Part shown: positions 1 to 9,592 of the stretch, in pieces
Layout of the letters: each line of letters begins with the position of its first letter
How positions within the stretch are numbered: the stretch's first letter is position 1
Assembly (NCBI GenBank): GCA_013823855.1
Contig: PNMW01000034.1
Coordinates: forward strand, 1-54,930
Reading direction: 5' to 3'
Length of the DNA stretch: 54,930 nt
From: Lysobacteraceae bacterium
GTDB taxonomy: Bacteria; Pseudomonadota; Gammaproteobacteria; Nevskiales; Nevskiaceae
Made by a program: the position numbers and the translations under genes
The notes under the pieces: generated by a model
The model's database searches: none
Told to the model about the DNA's origin: nothing
The model's input: only the letters and a program-made list of their open reading frames with translations

Positions 1-1
1 C

Positions 2-229
2 GCGTTCCCGTTCTATGCAGCCGAGGGCTATCACCAGAACTATGTGCAGAACCACCCGGCGCAGCGCTACGTGCTCTACAACGACAGGCCGAAGATCGCC
101 AGACTGAAGTCCCTGTTCCCCCAGCTGTATCGAGAGACGCCGCTGCGCTACACGCCGGACGATCGCAAGAAGCCGAAGCCGCCGGCCATGCCGAGCGAAA
201 CGGGGAACAAGGGCGTCGCGGTGTCCTGA
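2..229 (+). CDS. msrA: Peptide methionine sulfoxide reductase MsrA, C-terminal part
   Basis: This is the 3' end of a gene entering from the left edge; only the last 75 residues are visible. The stretch reading FYAAEGYHQNYVQNHP followed by Y, NDRPKI and a FPQLY segment matches the C-terminal part of MsrA enzymes, which reduce methionine-S-sulfoxide in proteins using thioredoxin. The catalytic GCFWC region would lie upstream of the window and cannot be checked. A strong hairpin terminator follows about 20 bases after the stop. The family call rests on this short tail, so it is good but not certain. Confidence 0.75.
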   Translation, partial: AFPFYAAEGYHQNYVQNHPAQRYVLYNDRPKIARLKSLFPQLYRETPLRYTPDDRKKPKPPAMPSETGNKGVAVS

Positions 230-248
230 AGTCCCGAAGCGCGATACG

Positions 249-285
249 AAAAGGCAGCGGATGCACGGTGCATCCGCTGCCTTTT
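249..285 (+). terminator. Perfect 18-bp hairpin terminator after msrA
   Basis: An 18-base arm (249-266) is exactly complementary to 268-285. The outer pairs are A/T, so the arm starts with AAAA and ends in TTTT, the layout of a bidirectional intrinsic terminator. It sits about 20 bases after the msrA stop and could also serve the remnant reading leftwards from 475. Confidence 0.85.
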
Positions 286-301
286 GCGGTCCTTGATCCG
301 A

Positions 302-475
302 TCAGGCGGCGGCCGGCGCGCCCACGGACACCCTGCTCCGCGAGCGTGCTGCAACCTCGGCCGGCAGCAGCTTCGACGCGGCGTAGATCAGCACGCAGGC
401 CGACGCGATGCTGATTGCCGAGCACAGCGTCGACATGAAGACCGTCGGCTGCTCCAGATGCAGCGCGATGATCAT
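302..475 (-). pseudogene. Possible C-terminal remnant of a membrane transporter
   Basis: The minus strand encodes about 57 residues with a hydrophobic run (MIIALHLEQPTVFMSTLCSA and onward), then a charged arginine-rich tail and a TGA stop. The pattern resembles the last two helices of an auxin-efflux-carrier or similar permease, but the match is weak. Upstream it runs into the 5' part of the aldehyde dehydrogenase gene, so an intact transporter is not present. It may be a decayed gene or a chance open frame. The rest of the 230-569 gap holds only the terminator and the approach to the next gene. Confidence 0.25.
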
Positions 476-569
476 CGGTGCGCCGGCGCCGAAATTGCAG
501 AGGCGGCAACGGCGAACCGCAGCATTGCTAGGATTCGGCTCGAACGTCCTCACGTCACGGATCCCCGCC

Positions 570-2021
570 ATGCCCCTGAAACTGCTCGACCCGACCCTGC
601 TGCGCAGCCAGTGCCACATCGGCGGCCACTGGGTTGACGGCACGGCCACCATCGACGTCCGCAACCCGGCCACCGGCGAGCGGGTCGGCAGCGTGCCCAG
701 GCTCGGCATCGAGGAAACCCGGACCGCGATCGAGGCCGCCCATGCTGCCTGGCCGGCGTGGCGGGCCCGGACCGCGAAGGAACGTGCCGGCCTGCTGCGC
801 AACTGGTTCACGCTGATCATGGCCAACCAGGAAGACCTGGCGCAGATCATGACCGCCGAGCAGGGCAAGCCGCTGACCGAGTCGCGCGGCGAGATCGCCT
901 ATGCCGCCTCGTTCATCGAATGGTTCGCCGAGGAAGGCAAGCGCATCGCCGGCGACGTGATTCCCGCGCCGCAGACCAGCCAGCGGCTGATCGTCACCCG
1001 CGAACCGATCGGCGTCTGCGCAGCGATCACGCCGTGGAACTTCCCGGCGGCGATGATCACCCGCAAGGTCGGCCCCGCGCTCGCCGCCGGCTGCACGATG
1101 GTGCTCAAGCCGGCCTCGCAGACGCCGCTGTCGGCGCTGGCCCTGGCGGTGCTGGCCGAGCGGGCCGGCGTTCCGGCCGGCGTGTTCAGCGTGATCACCG
1201 GCGCCGCCGGCGATGTCGGCACCGAGCTGGCCACCCATCCGCTGGTCCGCAAGCTGACCTTCACCGGCTCGACCGAAGTCGGCCGTATCCTGATGAGCCA
1301 GTCGGCAGCGACGATCAAGAAGGTGTCGATGGAACTCGGCGGTAACGCGCCCTTCATCGTCTTCGATGATGCCGATCTCGACGCCGCCGTCGAAGGCGCG
1401 TTGATCTCGAAGTACCGCAACGCCGGCCAGACCTGCGTCTGCTCGAACCGCATCTACGTGCAGGCCCCGGTCTACGAGGCCTTCGCGGCAAAGTTCGTGG
1501 CGGCAGTGCAGAAGCTGACCGTCGGCGACGGCAGCGCCGACGGCGTGCGGGTCGGTCCACTGATCGACGGCAAGGCGGTGGCCAAGGTCGAGGAACACAT
1601 TCACGACGCGCTCGCCAAGGGCGGCCACCTGCTCACCGGCGGCAAGCGCCACGCGCTCGGCGGCAACTTCTTCGAACCGACCGTGGTCGCCAACGCCACG
1701 CCGGACATGCTGGTCGCGAAGGAAGAGACCTTCGGCCCGCTGGCGCCGCTGTTCCGCTTCGACAGCGAAGCCGAAGCGATCCAGCTCGCCAATGACACCG
1801 AATTCGGCCTCGCCAGCTACTTCTATTCGCGCGACATCGGCCGGGTCTGGCGCGTGTCGGGCGCGCTCGAGTACGGCATGGTCGGCGTCAACACCGGCCT
1901 GATCTCCAACGAGGTCGCGCCATTCGGCGGGGTCAAGCAATCCGGCCTCGGCCGCGAAGGCTCGCGGCTCGGCATCGACGACTACCTGGTCGTCAAGTAC
2001 ACCTGCATGTCGGGCATCTGA
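570..2021 (+). CDS. gabD: NAD(P)-dependent succinate-semialdehyde dehydrogenase family protein
   Basis: A 483-residue aldehyde dehydrogenase, full length for the GabD group, which oxidises succinate semialdehyde to succinate in GABA catabolism. Visible landmarks are the cofactor-site TPWNFPA near 154-160, the FTGSTEVG turn near 231-238, the general base Glu255 in MELGGNAPF, and the nucleophile Cys289 in NAGQTCVCSNR. The doubled Cys (CVC) is typical of SSADH-type enzymes. The ATG at 570 is chosen because family similarity begins at MPLKLLDPTLLRSQ; the frame stays open further upstream. The exact substrate cannot be proven, since related semialdehyde dehydrogenases share these motifs. Confidence 0.88.
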   Translation: MPLKLLDPTLLRSQCHIGGHWVDGTATIDVRNPATGERVGSVPRLGIEETRTAIEAAHAAWPAWRARTAKERAGLLRNWFTLIMANQEDLAQIMTAEQGKPLTESRGEIAYAASFIEWFAEEGKRIAGDVIPAPQTSQRLIVTREPIGVCAAITPWNFPAAMITRKVGPALAAGCTMVLKPASQTPLSALALAVLAERAGVPAGVFSVITGAAGDVGTELATHPLVRKLTFTGSTEVGRILMSQSAATIKKVSMELGGNAPFIVFDDADLDAAVEGALISKYRNAGQTCVCSNRIYVQAPVYEAFAAKFVAAVQKLTVGDGSADGVRVGPLIDGKAVAKVEEHIHDALAKGGHLLTGGKRHALGGNFFEPTVVANATPDMLVAKEETFGPLAPLFRFDSEAEAIQLANDTEFGLASYFYSRDIGRVWRVSGALEYGMVGVNTGLISNEVAPFGGVKQSGLGREGSRLGIDDYLVVKYTCMSGI

Positions 2022-2176
2022 GCGCCGACCGGGCAGTGCCGCGCGGTCTCGCCGAGCCCCGTGCAGGGCAAACCCGCTGGGCACTTTCGTCCCTATCCCG
2101 ATCGCTCGCGTCGTTCGCATACTGGCGCGACCGGCGCTCCTGACGCGGGCCGCCGGCCTCGATGGAGGGATTCGCG

Positions 2177-3430
2177 ATGCCACGCAGAAGCATTCGAGCC
2201 AGGACACTGGCGACGATAGGCCCGAGCCTGTTCCTGCTGGCCGGGCTGCCACAAGCGGCACATGCAGGCCCTTCGTTCACCGTCAACACGACGACCGAAG
2301 GCGCGCAGACGGCGGCGGACATCGTCGCGATCGGCGCCAACGGTTTCGTCGTGGTCTGGCAAGGTCCCGATGCCGACGGCAGCGGCATCTTCGCGCGCCG
2401 CTTCGCGCCCGATGGCTCGCCGATCGGCGACGAGTTCGCCGTCAACACGGTGACCGCCGGCAACCAGACGTCGCCGCGGATCGCCGCGGACAGCAATGGC
2501 CGGCACGTCATCAGCTTCACCTCGACCAGCGGCAGCGGCGTACGACGCCAGCTGGCTCGCCGCTACTCGGCCACCGGCGTCGCCATCGACGTCAACCCGG
2601 TGACGGTGCCGATCAGCTTCGTCGACGCGACGCTGGGCATGGCGCCGGACGGAACGGCGGTGTTCGTCGGCTATGGAACGGACGCCCCGATCGCCGATGC
2701 CGTGCCGATCCGCCTGCGCCGGTTCAGCTTCGATGGCGCGGCGCTGGGGCCGGAATCCGCGGTGGGCCTCGGGTCGACATTGAACGGCAGCAGCAGCGCG
2801 ATCTGCTTCCACGCCGACAACAGCTTCGCCGTGACCTACAGCGCACCGCCGAATGCCGCGTTCGAGTACGGCGCCCAGTTGCAGCGTTTCAGCGCATCGG
2901 GAAACACGCTTGGTCAAACCCGGTTCGGGGTCGCGCCACAGGATCCGATCAGTGGCCACAGCCTTGCCTGCCTCGAAACGGGCGGCTACGCGGCGACGTT
3001 CTCGGACCTGTTCGAAGGCAATCTCAATCTGGCGTCGACCTATGTGCAGGCCTTCGATGCCAGCGGCAGCGCGATCGGCGAACTCCGCGAGGTCAGCGAT
3101 ACAACGACCCCGCGCGGCGACAACGGCAGCGCGCCCGACATCGCCGCGATCCCCGGCGGCGGCTTCGAGGTGATCTGGAGCCGCTACCTGGTGCTCGAAG
3201 GCGATGGCGAGAATCCGGAGGTCTTCGAGTTCCAGATCCAGGGACAGCGGTTCAGCGCCGGCGGCACGCCCAGCACGGCGCGTGTACGCATCGACCAGGC
3301 GCCGTTCCCGCTGGCGCGCGCCCGCTTTCCGGCGGTCGCCAGCGGCAGCCTCAAGCACTTCGGGGTGTGGCGTTCCAGCGTCGGCCCGGATCGAACGCCC
3401 ACCGACATCATCGGCCGAACCCTGCCCTAG
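2177..3430 (+). CDS. Secreted repeat protein, paralogue A
   Basis: About 417 residues starting MPRRSIRART, with an arginine-rich N-region, a hydrophobic core and an AHA-G cleavage site near residue 30, so it is exported. The mature part has VVVWQGPDADGSGIFARRF-like units (VW..P..DGSGIFARRF..DGSPIGDEF), a pattern seen in secreted proteins with beta-propeller-like repeats. The C-terminus reads FGVWRSSVGPDRTPTDIIGR. It is clearly paralogous to 4712-5959, matching from the first mature residues to the last. An upstream ATG at 2162 would add five residues. Function is unknown; an extracellular or surface structural role is an inference. Confidence 0.8.
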   Translation: MPRRSIRARTLATIGPSLFLLAGLPQAAHAGPSFTVNTTTEGAQTAADIVAIGANGFVVVWQGPDADGSGIFARRFAPDGSPIGDEFAVNTVTAGNQTSPRIAADSNGRHVISFTSTSGSGVRRQLARRYSATGVAIDVNPVTVPISFVDATLGMAPDGTAVFVGYGTDAPIADAVPIRLRRFSFDGAALGPESAVGLGSTLNGSSSAICFHADNSFAVTYSAPPNAAFEYGAQLQRFSASGNTLGQTRFGVAPQDPISGHSLACLETGGYAATFSDLFEGNLNLASTYVQAFDASGSAIGELREVSDTTTPRGDNGSAPDIAAIPGGGFEVIWSRYLVLEGDGENPEVFEFQIQGQRFSAGGTPSTARVRIDQAPFPLARARFPAVASGSLKHFGVWRSSVGPDRTPTDIIGRTLP

Positions 3431-3464
3431 CGTGCCGCCAGCGACGCCGGCTTCGCCGACGGAT

Positions 3465-4505
3465 TCAGCACAGGCCGGCGAGGAAGCGCAGCAGCTCGGC
3501 ATTGGTTTCGGCCGGACGCTCCTGCTGGATCCAGTGGCCGCAGCCGGGGAAGATCACCGTGCCGCGCCAGTCGCGGGCGCGCTCGCCGATCCGGGCGATC
3601 GCCTCCTGGCCCCAGCCGGTGGCGACGTCGAACTCGCCGCCGATGAACATCGCCGGCACGGTCAGCGGCTGGTCGGCCTGGGCTTCGAGATCGGCCCAGC
3701 TGTCGCTCATGTTGCGGTAGTAGGCCAGCGGCCCGAAGAAGCCGGAGCGCTCGAACTCGTTGGCGAAGAAATCGAGATCGGCCGCGTTGAACCAGTCCGG
3801 CAGGCTCGGCGGCAGCGGCAGGAAGCGGTCGCACATCCGGCCACCGTCGGCGATCGACATCGCGCTGCCGCGAATCAGGGCCCGCTGATCCATCGTCGCG
3901 AAGTCCGGCAGCAGCGCCTGCAGCGGCGCCCCCGACAGCGACCACACGGCGCCGGCCAGCCAGCCGCGCACATCGGCCTCGATCTCGGCGATCGCACCGT
4001 CCATCGCGCCGAAATGGTCCTGGTAGAAGGTCTGGCCAGGGCCGGCCAGCTCGGCATGCAGCTCGCCGGGATGGCGCTCGCCGAACGGGCTGCCCGGCAG
4101 CGCCACCAGGCCGCGCCCGGAGAACGGCACCGACAGGCCGGCGACGCCGCGAAACACGTCCGGGCACAGCCAGGCCGCAGTCCAGGCGACTGGCGCACCC
4201 CAGTCGTGGCCGACAATCACCGCGGTGGCTTCGCCCAGCGCCTGCACGATGCCGACGACATCATCGACCAGCCTGTGGATGCGGTAGTCCTCGAGCCGGG
4301 CGAACTTCGACGAACGCCCGTAACCACGCTGGTCGATCGCCACCGCGCGGTAGCCGGCGCTGGCGAGTGCGCTCAACTGGTGCCGCCACGAGTACCAGGA
4401 CTCCGGAAAGCCATGCACCAGCAGCACCAGCGGCCCCTGCCCTTCTTCCACGGCGTGGATGCGGGCTCCGTTGACGGAGAGCAGATGGTGCTGGCGCTGG
4501 GACAT
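3465..4505 (-). CDS. Alpha/beta hydrolase, epoxide hydrolase type
   Basis: A 346-residue alpha/beta hydrolase. HGFPES near residues 31-36 forms the oxyanion region. The nucleophile elbow is GHDWGA, with Asp101, which is characteristic of soluble epoxide hydrolases and haloalkane dehalogenases rather than Ser hydrolases. The C-terminal acid region GGEFDVATGW and the base in PGCGHWIQQERP complete the triad. The start MSQRQHHLL is preferred because family similarity begins there; a longer frame reaches 4679 without good support. It lies between two paralogous secreted proteins on the other strand. Likely role is hydrolysis of epoxide intermediates; the substrate is unknown. Confidence 0.87.
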   Translation of the reverse strand: MSQRQHHLLSVNGARIHAVEEGQGPLVLLVHGFPESWYSWRHQLSALASAGYRAVAIDQRGYGRSSKFARLEDYRIHRLVDDVVGIVQALGEATAVIVGHDWGAPVAWTAAWLCPDVFRGVAGLSVPFSGRGLVALPGSPFGERHPGELHAELAGPGQTFYQDHFGAMDGAIAEIEADVRGWLAGAVWSLSGAPLQALLPDFATMDQRALIRGSAMSIADGGRMCDRFLPLPPSLPDWFNAADLDFFANEFERSGFFGPLAYYRNMSDSWADLEAQADQPLTVPAMFIGGEFDVATGWGQEAIARIGERARDWRGTVIFPGCGHWIQQERPAETNAELLRFLAGLC

Positions 4506-4711
4506 GGCGGGGCTCGTGAAAGACAGGCCGGCAGTGTCGCCGAGCCTGCCGCCGCCGGCCAGCCGCGAAGCGGCCCGAATGTCGGGGGCGAGGCCGTGCA
4601 AGGGCGCGCCCTGAATAGGCCAATCGTGCCACGCGAGCTTTTGCGGACCGGCTTTCATACTCCGGCCACCACGTTGCAAGGCGTTTGCCCATCACCCGAG
4701 GAGAACAGACC

Positions 4712-5959
4712 ATGAATAATCGATCCACACGCTCGACCACGCTCGCCGCATTGAGCCTGGGCCTGATGGCGCTGACGGCCGCGCCAGCCGCCACGGCCGG
4801 GCCCACGTTCGTCGTCAACACGACACGCGACGGCTCGCAGATCTCGCCCGACATCGCCAATCTGGGCGCCGCCGGCTTCGTCGTCGTCTGGCAGGGCCCG
4901 GACAGCAGCGGCAACGGCATATTCGCCCGCCGCTTCGCCGCCGATGGCAGTCCGATCGGGGACGAGTTCCGCGTCCACCCGGACGCCAATGGCGCGCAGT
5001 ACTGGCCGCGCGTGGCGGCCGATGCCTTCGGCCGCTACGTGATCAGCTACACCGCATCGACGGATGGCATCGCGCAACAGTGGGTACGCCGCTTCAACGC
5101 CGGCGGGCCGATCGACGCGCAGCCGATCCGCCTGCCGATCAGCTTCACCGGTCCGACGCTGGCCATGGCGCCCGACGGCACGGCGGCGTTCATCGGATAT
5201 GGCGCCAGCACGCCGAACGAGGACGGCGAGCCGATCCGCGCGCGCCTGTTCAGCTTCGACGCAACCCGGCCGCGCAGCGCGGAATCCACGGTCGCCATCG
5301 GCGCCGATTTCGGCGACCGCAGCACCGATGCCTGCTTCCACGCCGACGGCAGCCTGGCGATGGTCTACCTGAGCCCGCTCCAGCCCGATTTCGCCTATCG
5401 CGCCACCTTGCTGCGCTTCAACGCCGCGGGCGAGCCGATCGGCAGCACCGCCTTTCTCACCGGCGGCGACGCCGAAGCGGCCGAGCTGAGCCTGGCCTGC
5501 CTGACCGACGGCAGCTATGCGGTCGCCTACTCGGATCTCGCCGAGAGCATCGTCGGGCTGGCGTCGGTGTACGTCCAGCGGCTGAGCCATGCCGGCGAGG
5601 TTCTCGGCGAGCCGCAACTGCTCAGCGACACCACCACGCCGCGCGGCGCCAATGGCTCGGGCCCGGACATCGCCAGCCGGCCGGGTGGCGGCTATGACGT
5701 GGTCTGGGGACGGTACCGGGTGCTGTCGGGCGACAGCGAGAACCCGGACGAGTTCGAGTTCCAGATCCACGGCCAGCGCTTCAGCAATGACGGCACGCCG
5801 GTCACCGGCCGGCAACGCATCGATCAGGCGCCGTTCCCGCTGGCCCGCGCCCGCTTCCCGGCGGTTGCCAGCGGCAGCATCGCCAGCTTCGGCGTCTGGC
5901 GCTCCAGCGTCGGCCCGGCACAGTCCCCGACCGACATCAGCGGTCGCGTGCTGCCCTGA
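4712..5959 (+). CDS. Secreted repeat protein, paralogue B
   Basis: A 415-residue exported protein starting MNNRSTRSTT after a GAGGAGAAC ribosome-binding site. The signal peptide is hydrophobic and ends near ATA-G. From there it parallels the protein at 2177: VVVWQGPDSSGNGIFARRF early, SDTTTPRG in the last third, and FGVWRSSVGPAQSPTDISGR at the end. The conserved cysteines in DACFHADGS and SLACLTDGS suggest one disulfide. Function is unknown. The pair looks like an old local duplication with the hydrolase gene left between the copies. Confidence 0.83.
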   Translation: MNNRSTRSTTLAALSLGLMALTAAPAATAGPTFVVNTTRDGSQISPDIANLGAAGFVVVWQGPDSSGNGIFARRFAADGSPIGDEFRVHPDANGAQYWPRVAADAFGRYVISYTASTDGIAQQWVRRFNAGGPIDAQPIRLPISFTGPTLAMAPDGTAAFIGYGASTPNEDGEPIRARLFSFDATRPRSAESTVAIGADFGDRSTDACFHADGSLAMVYLSPLQPDFAYRATLLRFNAAGEPIGSTAFLTGGDAEAAELSLACLTDGSYAVAYSDLAESIVGLASVYVQRLSHAGEVLGEPQLLSDTTTPRGANGSGPDIASRPGGGYDVVWGRYRVLSGDSENPDEFEFQIHGQRFSNDGTPVTGRQRIDQAPFPLARARFPAVASGSIASFGVWRSSVGPAQSPTDISGRVLP

Positions 5960-5969
5960 GCGGCGTAGC

Positions 5970-6004
5970 CGGCGGCTGCCGCGTCACCCGCGACGCAGCC
6001 GCCG
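5970..6004. terminator. Hairpin between convergent genes
   Basis: A ten-base GC-rich arm (CGGCGGCTGC, 5970-5979) pairs with GCAGCCGCCG at 5995-6004 in the short gap between the convergent stops at 5959 and 6011. There is no clear T-run, so a bidirectional terminator is an inference from position and stem strength. Confidence 0.5.
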
Positions 6005-6010
6005 CCGGTA

Positions 6011-7726
6011 CTAGACACCCGGTGTGGCAGCGGCAGCCAGCGTCGCCAGTTCGCGCACCATCGCGTCGCGGATCAGGAATTTCTGGATCTTGCCGGTGAC
6101 GGTCATCGGAAAGCCGTCGACGAAGCGGATGTAGCGCGGAATCTTGTAGTGGGCGATCTGGCCGCGACAGAAGCTGCGGATGTCGTCGTCGCCGGCGCTC
6201 ATGCCCGGCCGCAGGATGATCCAGGCGCAGAGTTCCTCGCCGAACTTCGCGTCCGGCACGCCGACCACCTGCACGTCGGCGATCGCCGGATGGCGATAGA
6301 GGAACTCCTCGATCTCGCGCGGATAGACGTTCTCGCCGCCGCGAATGACCATGTCCTTGATCCGGCCGACGATCCGGCAGTAGCCGGCCTCGTCGAGCGT
6401 GGCGAGGTCGCCGGTATGCATCCAGCCGGCGGCGTCGAGCGCCTCGCGCGTCTTCGCCTCGTCGCCCCAGTAGCCGAGCATCACCGGGTAGCCGCGCGTG
6501 CACAGCTCGCCGGTCTCGCCGCGCGGCACGATGCGCCCCTGGCCGTCGACGATCTTGACCTCGACATGCGGGTGGATGCGGCCGACGGTGCTGACCCGGC
6601 AATCGAGCGGATCGTCGACCGCAGTCTGGAAACTGACCGGCGAGGTCTCGGTCATGCCGTAGGCGATGGTCACTTCGCCGACGTTCATCCGGCTCATCAC
6701 CGCCCGCATCACCTCGACCGGGCAGGGGCTGCCGGCCATGATTCCGGTGCGCAAGGAAGACAGGTCGTGCTCGGCGAAGCTCGGATGATCGAGCTGGGCG
6801 ATGAACATGGTCGGCACGCCGTACAGCGCCGTGCAGCGTTCGCCGGCCACCGCCTTCAGCGTCGCCAGCGGATCGAAGGCCTCGCCCGGATAGACCATCG
6901 CCGCGCCATGGGTCAGCGCGCCGAGGTTGCCCATCACCATGCCGAAGCAGTGATACAGCGGCACCGGGATGCAGACCTTGTCGCCGGGCTTCAGGCGGAT
7001 GCCTTCGCCGGTGAAATAGCCGTTGTTGAGGATGTTGTGGTGCGACAGCGTCGCGCCCTTGGGATTGCCGGTGGTGCCGGAGGTGAACTGGATGTTCACC
7101 GGATCATCGAACTGCAGCTGTTCGCCCTGCGCCTGCAGCGCCTGCAGTTCCGCCGGCGACGGCGCGGTCATCAGCGCATCGAAATTGAGCATGCCGGGGC
7201 TAAAGTCGCTGCCGAGGCGGATGACCATCTGCAGTGACGGCAGCCGCGCCGCGACCAGCGCGCCCGGCGGGCAGCCGGCCAGTTCCGGCGCCAGCTCGGC
7301 GAGCATCGCCAGGTAGTCGCTGCTCTTGAAGCGGCTGGCGCTGACGATCGCCCGGCAGCCGACCTTGTTCAGCGCGTATTCCAGCTCCGCGACCCGGTAC
7401 GCCGGATTGATGTTGACCAGCACCAGGCCGGCCTTGGCGGTCGCGAACTGCATCAGGGTCCACTCGACCCGGTTCGGGCTCCAGATGCCGATCCGGTCGC
7501 CGGCCACCAGCCCCAGCCGCCGCAGCGCGCAGGCCAGCCGGTCGACCTGCTCGCGCAGCTCCGCATAGCGCAGGCGCCGGCTCTGGCCCAGGTCGATCAG
7601 CGCCTCGCGATCGGCGTGCGCGGCACAGATCGCATCGAAATGACGACCGATGGTGGCGCCGATCAGCGGCACGCCGGAAGCGCCGTGGACATAGCTCGAC
7701 GACGCGGAAGTGGATGCGGGACTCAT
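6011..7726 (-). CDS. AMP-binding acyl-CoA synthetase (fatty acid CoA ligase family)
   Basis: A 571-residue member of the ANL adenylating superfamily, which activates a carboxylic acid with ATP and forms its CoA thioester. The phosphate loop [18 protein letters not shown], the A5 motif YGMTETSP, the A7 motif with TGD ([20 protein letters not shown]) and the C-terminal lysine in TVTGKIQKF are all present. The [20 protein letters not shown] segment is typical of medium- or long-chain acyl-CoA synthetases. The start MSPASTSAS is preceded by GGAGAA at good spacing; the frame continues upstream to 7888 without support. Substrate chain length cannot be read from sequence. Confidence 0.9.
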   Translation of the reverse strand: MSPASTSASSSYVHGASGVPLIGATIGRHFDAICAAHADREALIDLGQSRRLRYAELREQVDRLACALRRLGLVAGDRIGIWSPNRVEWTLMQFATAKAGLVLVNINPAYRVAELEYALNKVGCRAIVSASRFKSSDYLAMLAELAPELAGCPPGALVAARLPSLQMVIRLGSDFSPGMLNFDALMTAPSPAELQALQAQGEQLQFDDPVNIQFTSGTTGNPKGATLSHHNILNNGYFTGEGIRLKPGDKVCIPVPLYHCFGMVMGNLGALTHGAAMVYPGEAFDPLATLKAVAGERCTALYGVPTMFIAQLDHPSFAEHDLSSLRTGIMAGSPCPVEVMRAVMSRMNVGEVTIAYGMTETSPVSFQTAVDDPLDCRVSTVGRIHPHVEVKIVDGQGRIVPRGETGELCTRGYPVMLGYWGDEAKTREALDAAGWMHTGDLATLDEAGYCRIVGRIKDMVIRGGENVYPREIEEFLYRHPAIADVQVVGVPDAKFGEELCAWIILRPGMSAGDDDIRSFCRGQIAHYKIPRYIRFVDGFPMTVTGKIQKFLIRDAMVRELATLAAAATPGV

Positions 7727-7962
7727 TGCCTCGGGTTCTCCTCGATTCGCCAGCAGGGGTTGTGCTCGCCTTCTTCGCGGGCGCCTGCAGGCGCGCCGCG
7801 CGAGTAGCGAACTTGTAGCGGGAACGCGGGCGCCGGGAAAGCAGGGGCCGCGCCTTTCACATCCCGTCGACGCCGGCCGGCGGCACAATGCCGGCCGTTC
7901 GCCGTGCCCTGCCCCTGCCCGAGTCTTCCCGCAGCCGCCCGCTGCCCAGCCCGCCTTCCGTC

Positions 7963-9084
7963 ATGTCCCGAAATCCCACGCTCGACATCCTGCGCGGTGC
8001 GCTGCTGATCCTGATGACCATGACCCACCTGCCGACCAAGTGGGCCGGCGTGCTGGATCAGCCGTTCGGCTTCATCTCGGCGGCCGAGGGCTTCGTGTTC
8101 CTGTCGGCGTTCCTGGCCGGCACCATCTATGTCAGCCAGCGCCAGGCCGGCGGCCAGTCGATGGCGGTGCGCTGGCTGCTCAAGCGCGCCTTCCACATCT
8201 ATCTGCTGCACGCGGTGCTGCTGGTGGTCGCGTTCACCGTGGTGGCCTGGGCGGCGGTCCGGTTCAACCGGCCGACGGTGCTGAACCTGCTCGGCTTCTA
8301 TTTCGAGCAGCCGAACCGCGCCGCACTCAGCGCCGCCGCGCTGATCTACCAGCCGCCGCTGCTCGACATCCTGCCGATGTACGTGCTGTTCCTGCTGCTG
8401 ACCATTCCGCTGATGAAGGCCGTGCAGCGCCACGGCTGGCAGGTGGTACTCGGGATCAGCGTGGCGATCTGGACGATGGCGCAGTTCGGCCTGCGCAGGT
8501 TCATCTTCGAAACGGTCGACAGCTGGTTCGGCTGGAATTTTCCGTACGCGGCGCTCGGCTCGTTCGACCTGCTGGCCTGGCAGCTGCTGTGGGTGCTCGG
8601 CCTCTGGTTCGGGCTGGTCGGCCTGCGCCGCACCCGCGACGCGGTCAACAGCGGCAGCGCGGTGCTGAATGTCGCGCTGCTGCTGTCGCTGGGCCTGCTG
8701 ATCTGGCGCCACGTCAGCGGCCGGCCCGGCTTCAGCGATCCGGCGGCCAGCCTGTTCTGGATCGACAAGTGGACCCTGTCGCCGGTGCGCCTGCTGAACC
8801 TCGGCGCCCTGCTCTGCCTGCTGGTCAGCATCCGCGGCGAACTGCTGCAGCGGCTGCTGCCGACCCGCCTGTTCGCCGTGCTCGGCAGCGCCTCGCTATG
8901 GGTGTTCTTCGCCCATCTGCTGTCGATCCTGCTGATCCTGCTGGCGCTCGATGGCGATGCGCCGGCCGAGGGTGCCGCCGGCATCGCCGTGCTGGTGGTC
9001 GGCTATCTGGTGCTGTTCACGGCCGCCGCCGCGCACCGGCGCTGGCGGGCGATCAGCGCGGACAGCGGTAGCCCTCGCCGCTGA
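7963..9084 (+). CDS. opgC: OpgC-type polytopic membrane protein
   Basis: A 373-residue protein with about ten hydrophobic helices. It begins MSRNPTLDILRGALLILMTM, and the DxxRG-like N-terminus with TH and an FVFLSAFLAG helix is characteristic of the OpgC family, related to acyltransferase 3. OpgC adds succinyl groups to osmoregulated periplasmic glucans from the inner membrane. No opgG/H is nearby, so this function is inferred from family only. The start at 7963 puts the conserved N-terminus first; an in-frame ATG at 7888 would add 25 proline- and serine-rich residues. The 3' end overlaps the convergent gene by 32 bases. The 236-base gap upstream shows nothing clear. Confidence 0.72.
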   Translation: MSRNPTLDILRGALLILMTMTHLPTKWAGVLDQPFGFISAAEGFVFLSAFLAGTIYVSQRQAGGQSMAVRWLLKRAFHIYLLHAVLLVVAFTVVAWAAVRFNRPTVLNLLGFYFEQPNRAALSAAALIYQPPLLDILPMYVLFLLLTIPLMKAVQRHGWQVVLGISVAIWTMAQFGLRRFIFETVDSWFGWNFPYAALGSFDLLAWQLLWVLGLWFGLVGLRRTRDAVNSGSAVLNVALLLSLGLLIWRHVSGRPGFSDPAASLFWIDKWTLSPVRLLNLGALLCLLVSIRGELLQRLLPTRLFAVLGSASLWVFFAHLLSILLILLALDGDAPAEGAAGIAVLVVGYLVLFTAAAAHRRWRAISADSGSPRR

Positions 9085-9592
9085 GCGCATCGAGCATGTT
9101 GCCGACGAACAGATCGCGGCCCTGCTGATCCATCGCCGCCAGCTGATCGGCGTTCTGCTGGCGGAACTGCGACTTCATCGGCTCTTCCAGTTCGCGCACC
9201 AGATAGTCCAGATAGCAGTCGACCCGCCGCGCGGTGGCGCCCTGCGGGCCGCTGGCCTTGCAGGCGATGACCAGTGGATACACGGCATCGAGACAGAGCG
9301 GCCGGGTTTCGCTGCGCAGCACCGCGCAGTCGGTCGAGCAGTCCTTGATCGCAGTCTCGATGTCGGCGTCACTCCGGCCCCGGCTGCGCTCGCGCTGGAT
9401 CACGCAGCTGGTGCTGAGCGGCCCGTAGTTCGCGCACTGGCTGCGGCAGGCTTCGCGCTTCGACGAAAAGAACTCCGGACAGTCGCAGGCGCATGACGCG
9501 CTTGGCCCGGCAACCGCTGGCGGCATGCTGCCGGAAGCCAGCAACCACGCGGCCAGGACGGACAGCACCCGGCGCTGCCAGCCCCGGCTCAC
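9053..9592 (-). CDS. Exported cysteine-rich protein, last gene of a coupled operon
   Basis: A 179-residue protein starting at GTG. The N-terminus (SRGWQRRVLSVLAAWLLASG) is a signal peptide ending near AVAG. The mature part is rich in Cys: CACDCPEF, CRSQC, SCVIQ, CSTDC, LCLDA, ACKAS, DCYLDY and YRCPR, which suggests several disulfides in the periplasm or outside. The GTG lies inside the upstream stop as GTGA, so the two genes share four bases and are probably translated together. I do not recognise the family. It overlaps the convergent opgC-like gene by 32 bases. Confidence 0.75.
   Translation of the reverse strand: MSRGWQRRVLSVLAAWLLASGSMPPAVAGPSASCACDCPEFFSSKREACRSQCANYGPLSTSCVIQRERSRGRSDADIETAIKDCSTDCAVLRSETRPLCLDAVYPLVIACKASGPQGATARRVDCYLDYLVRELEEPMKSQFRQQNADQLAAMDQQGRDLFVGNMLDALSGEGYRCPR

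Noticed and set aside
555..2261. Long minus-strand open frame across the aldehyde dehydrogenase gene
   Set aside because: It is the antisense shadow of a gene with full catalytic motifs; its product is arginine- and glycine-rich with no family features.
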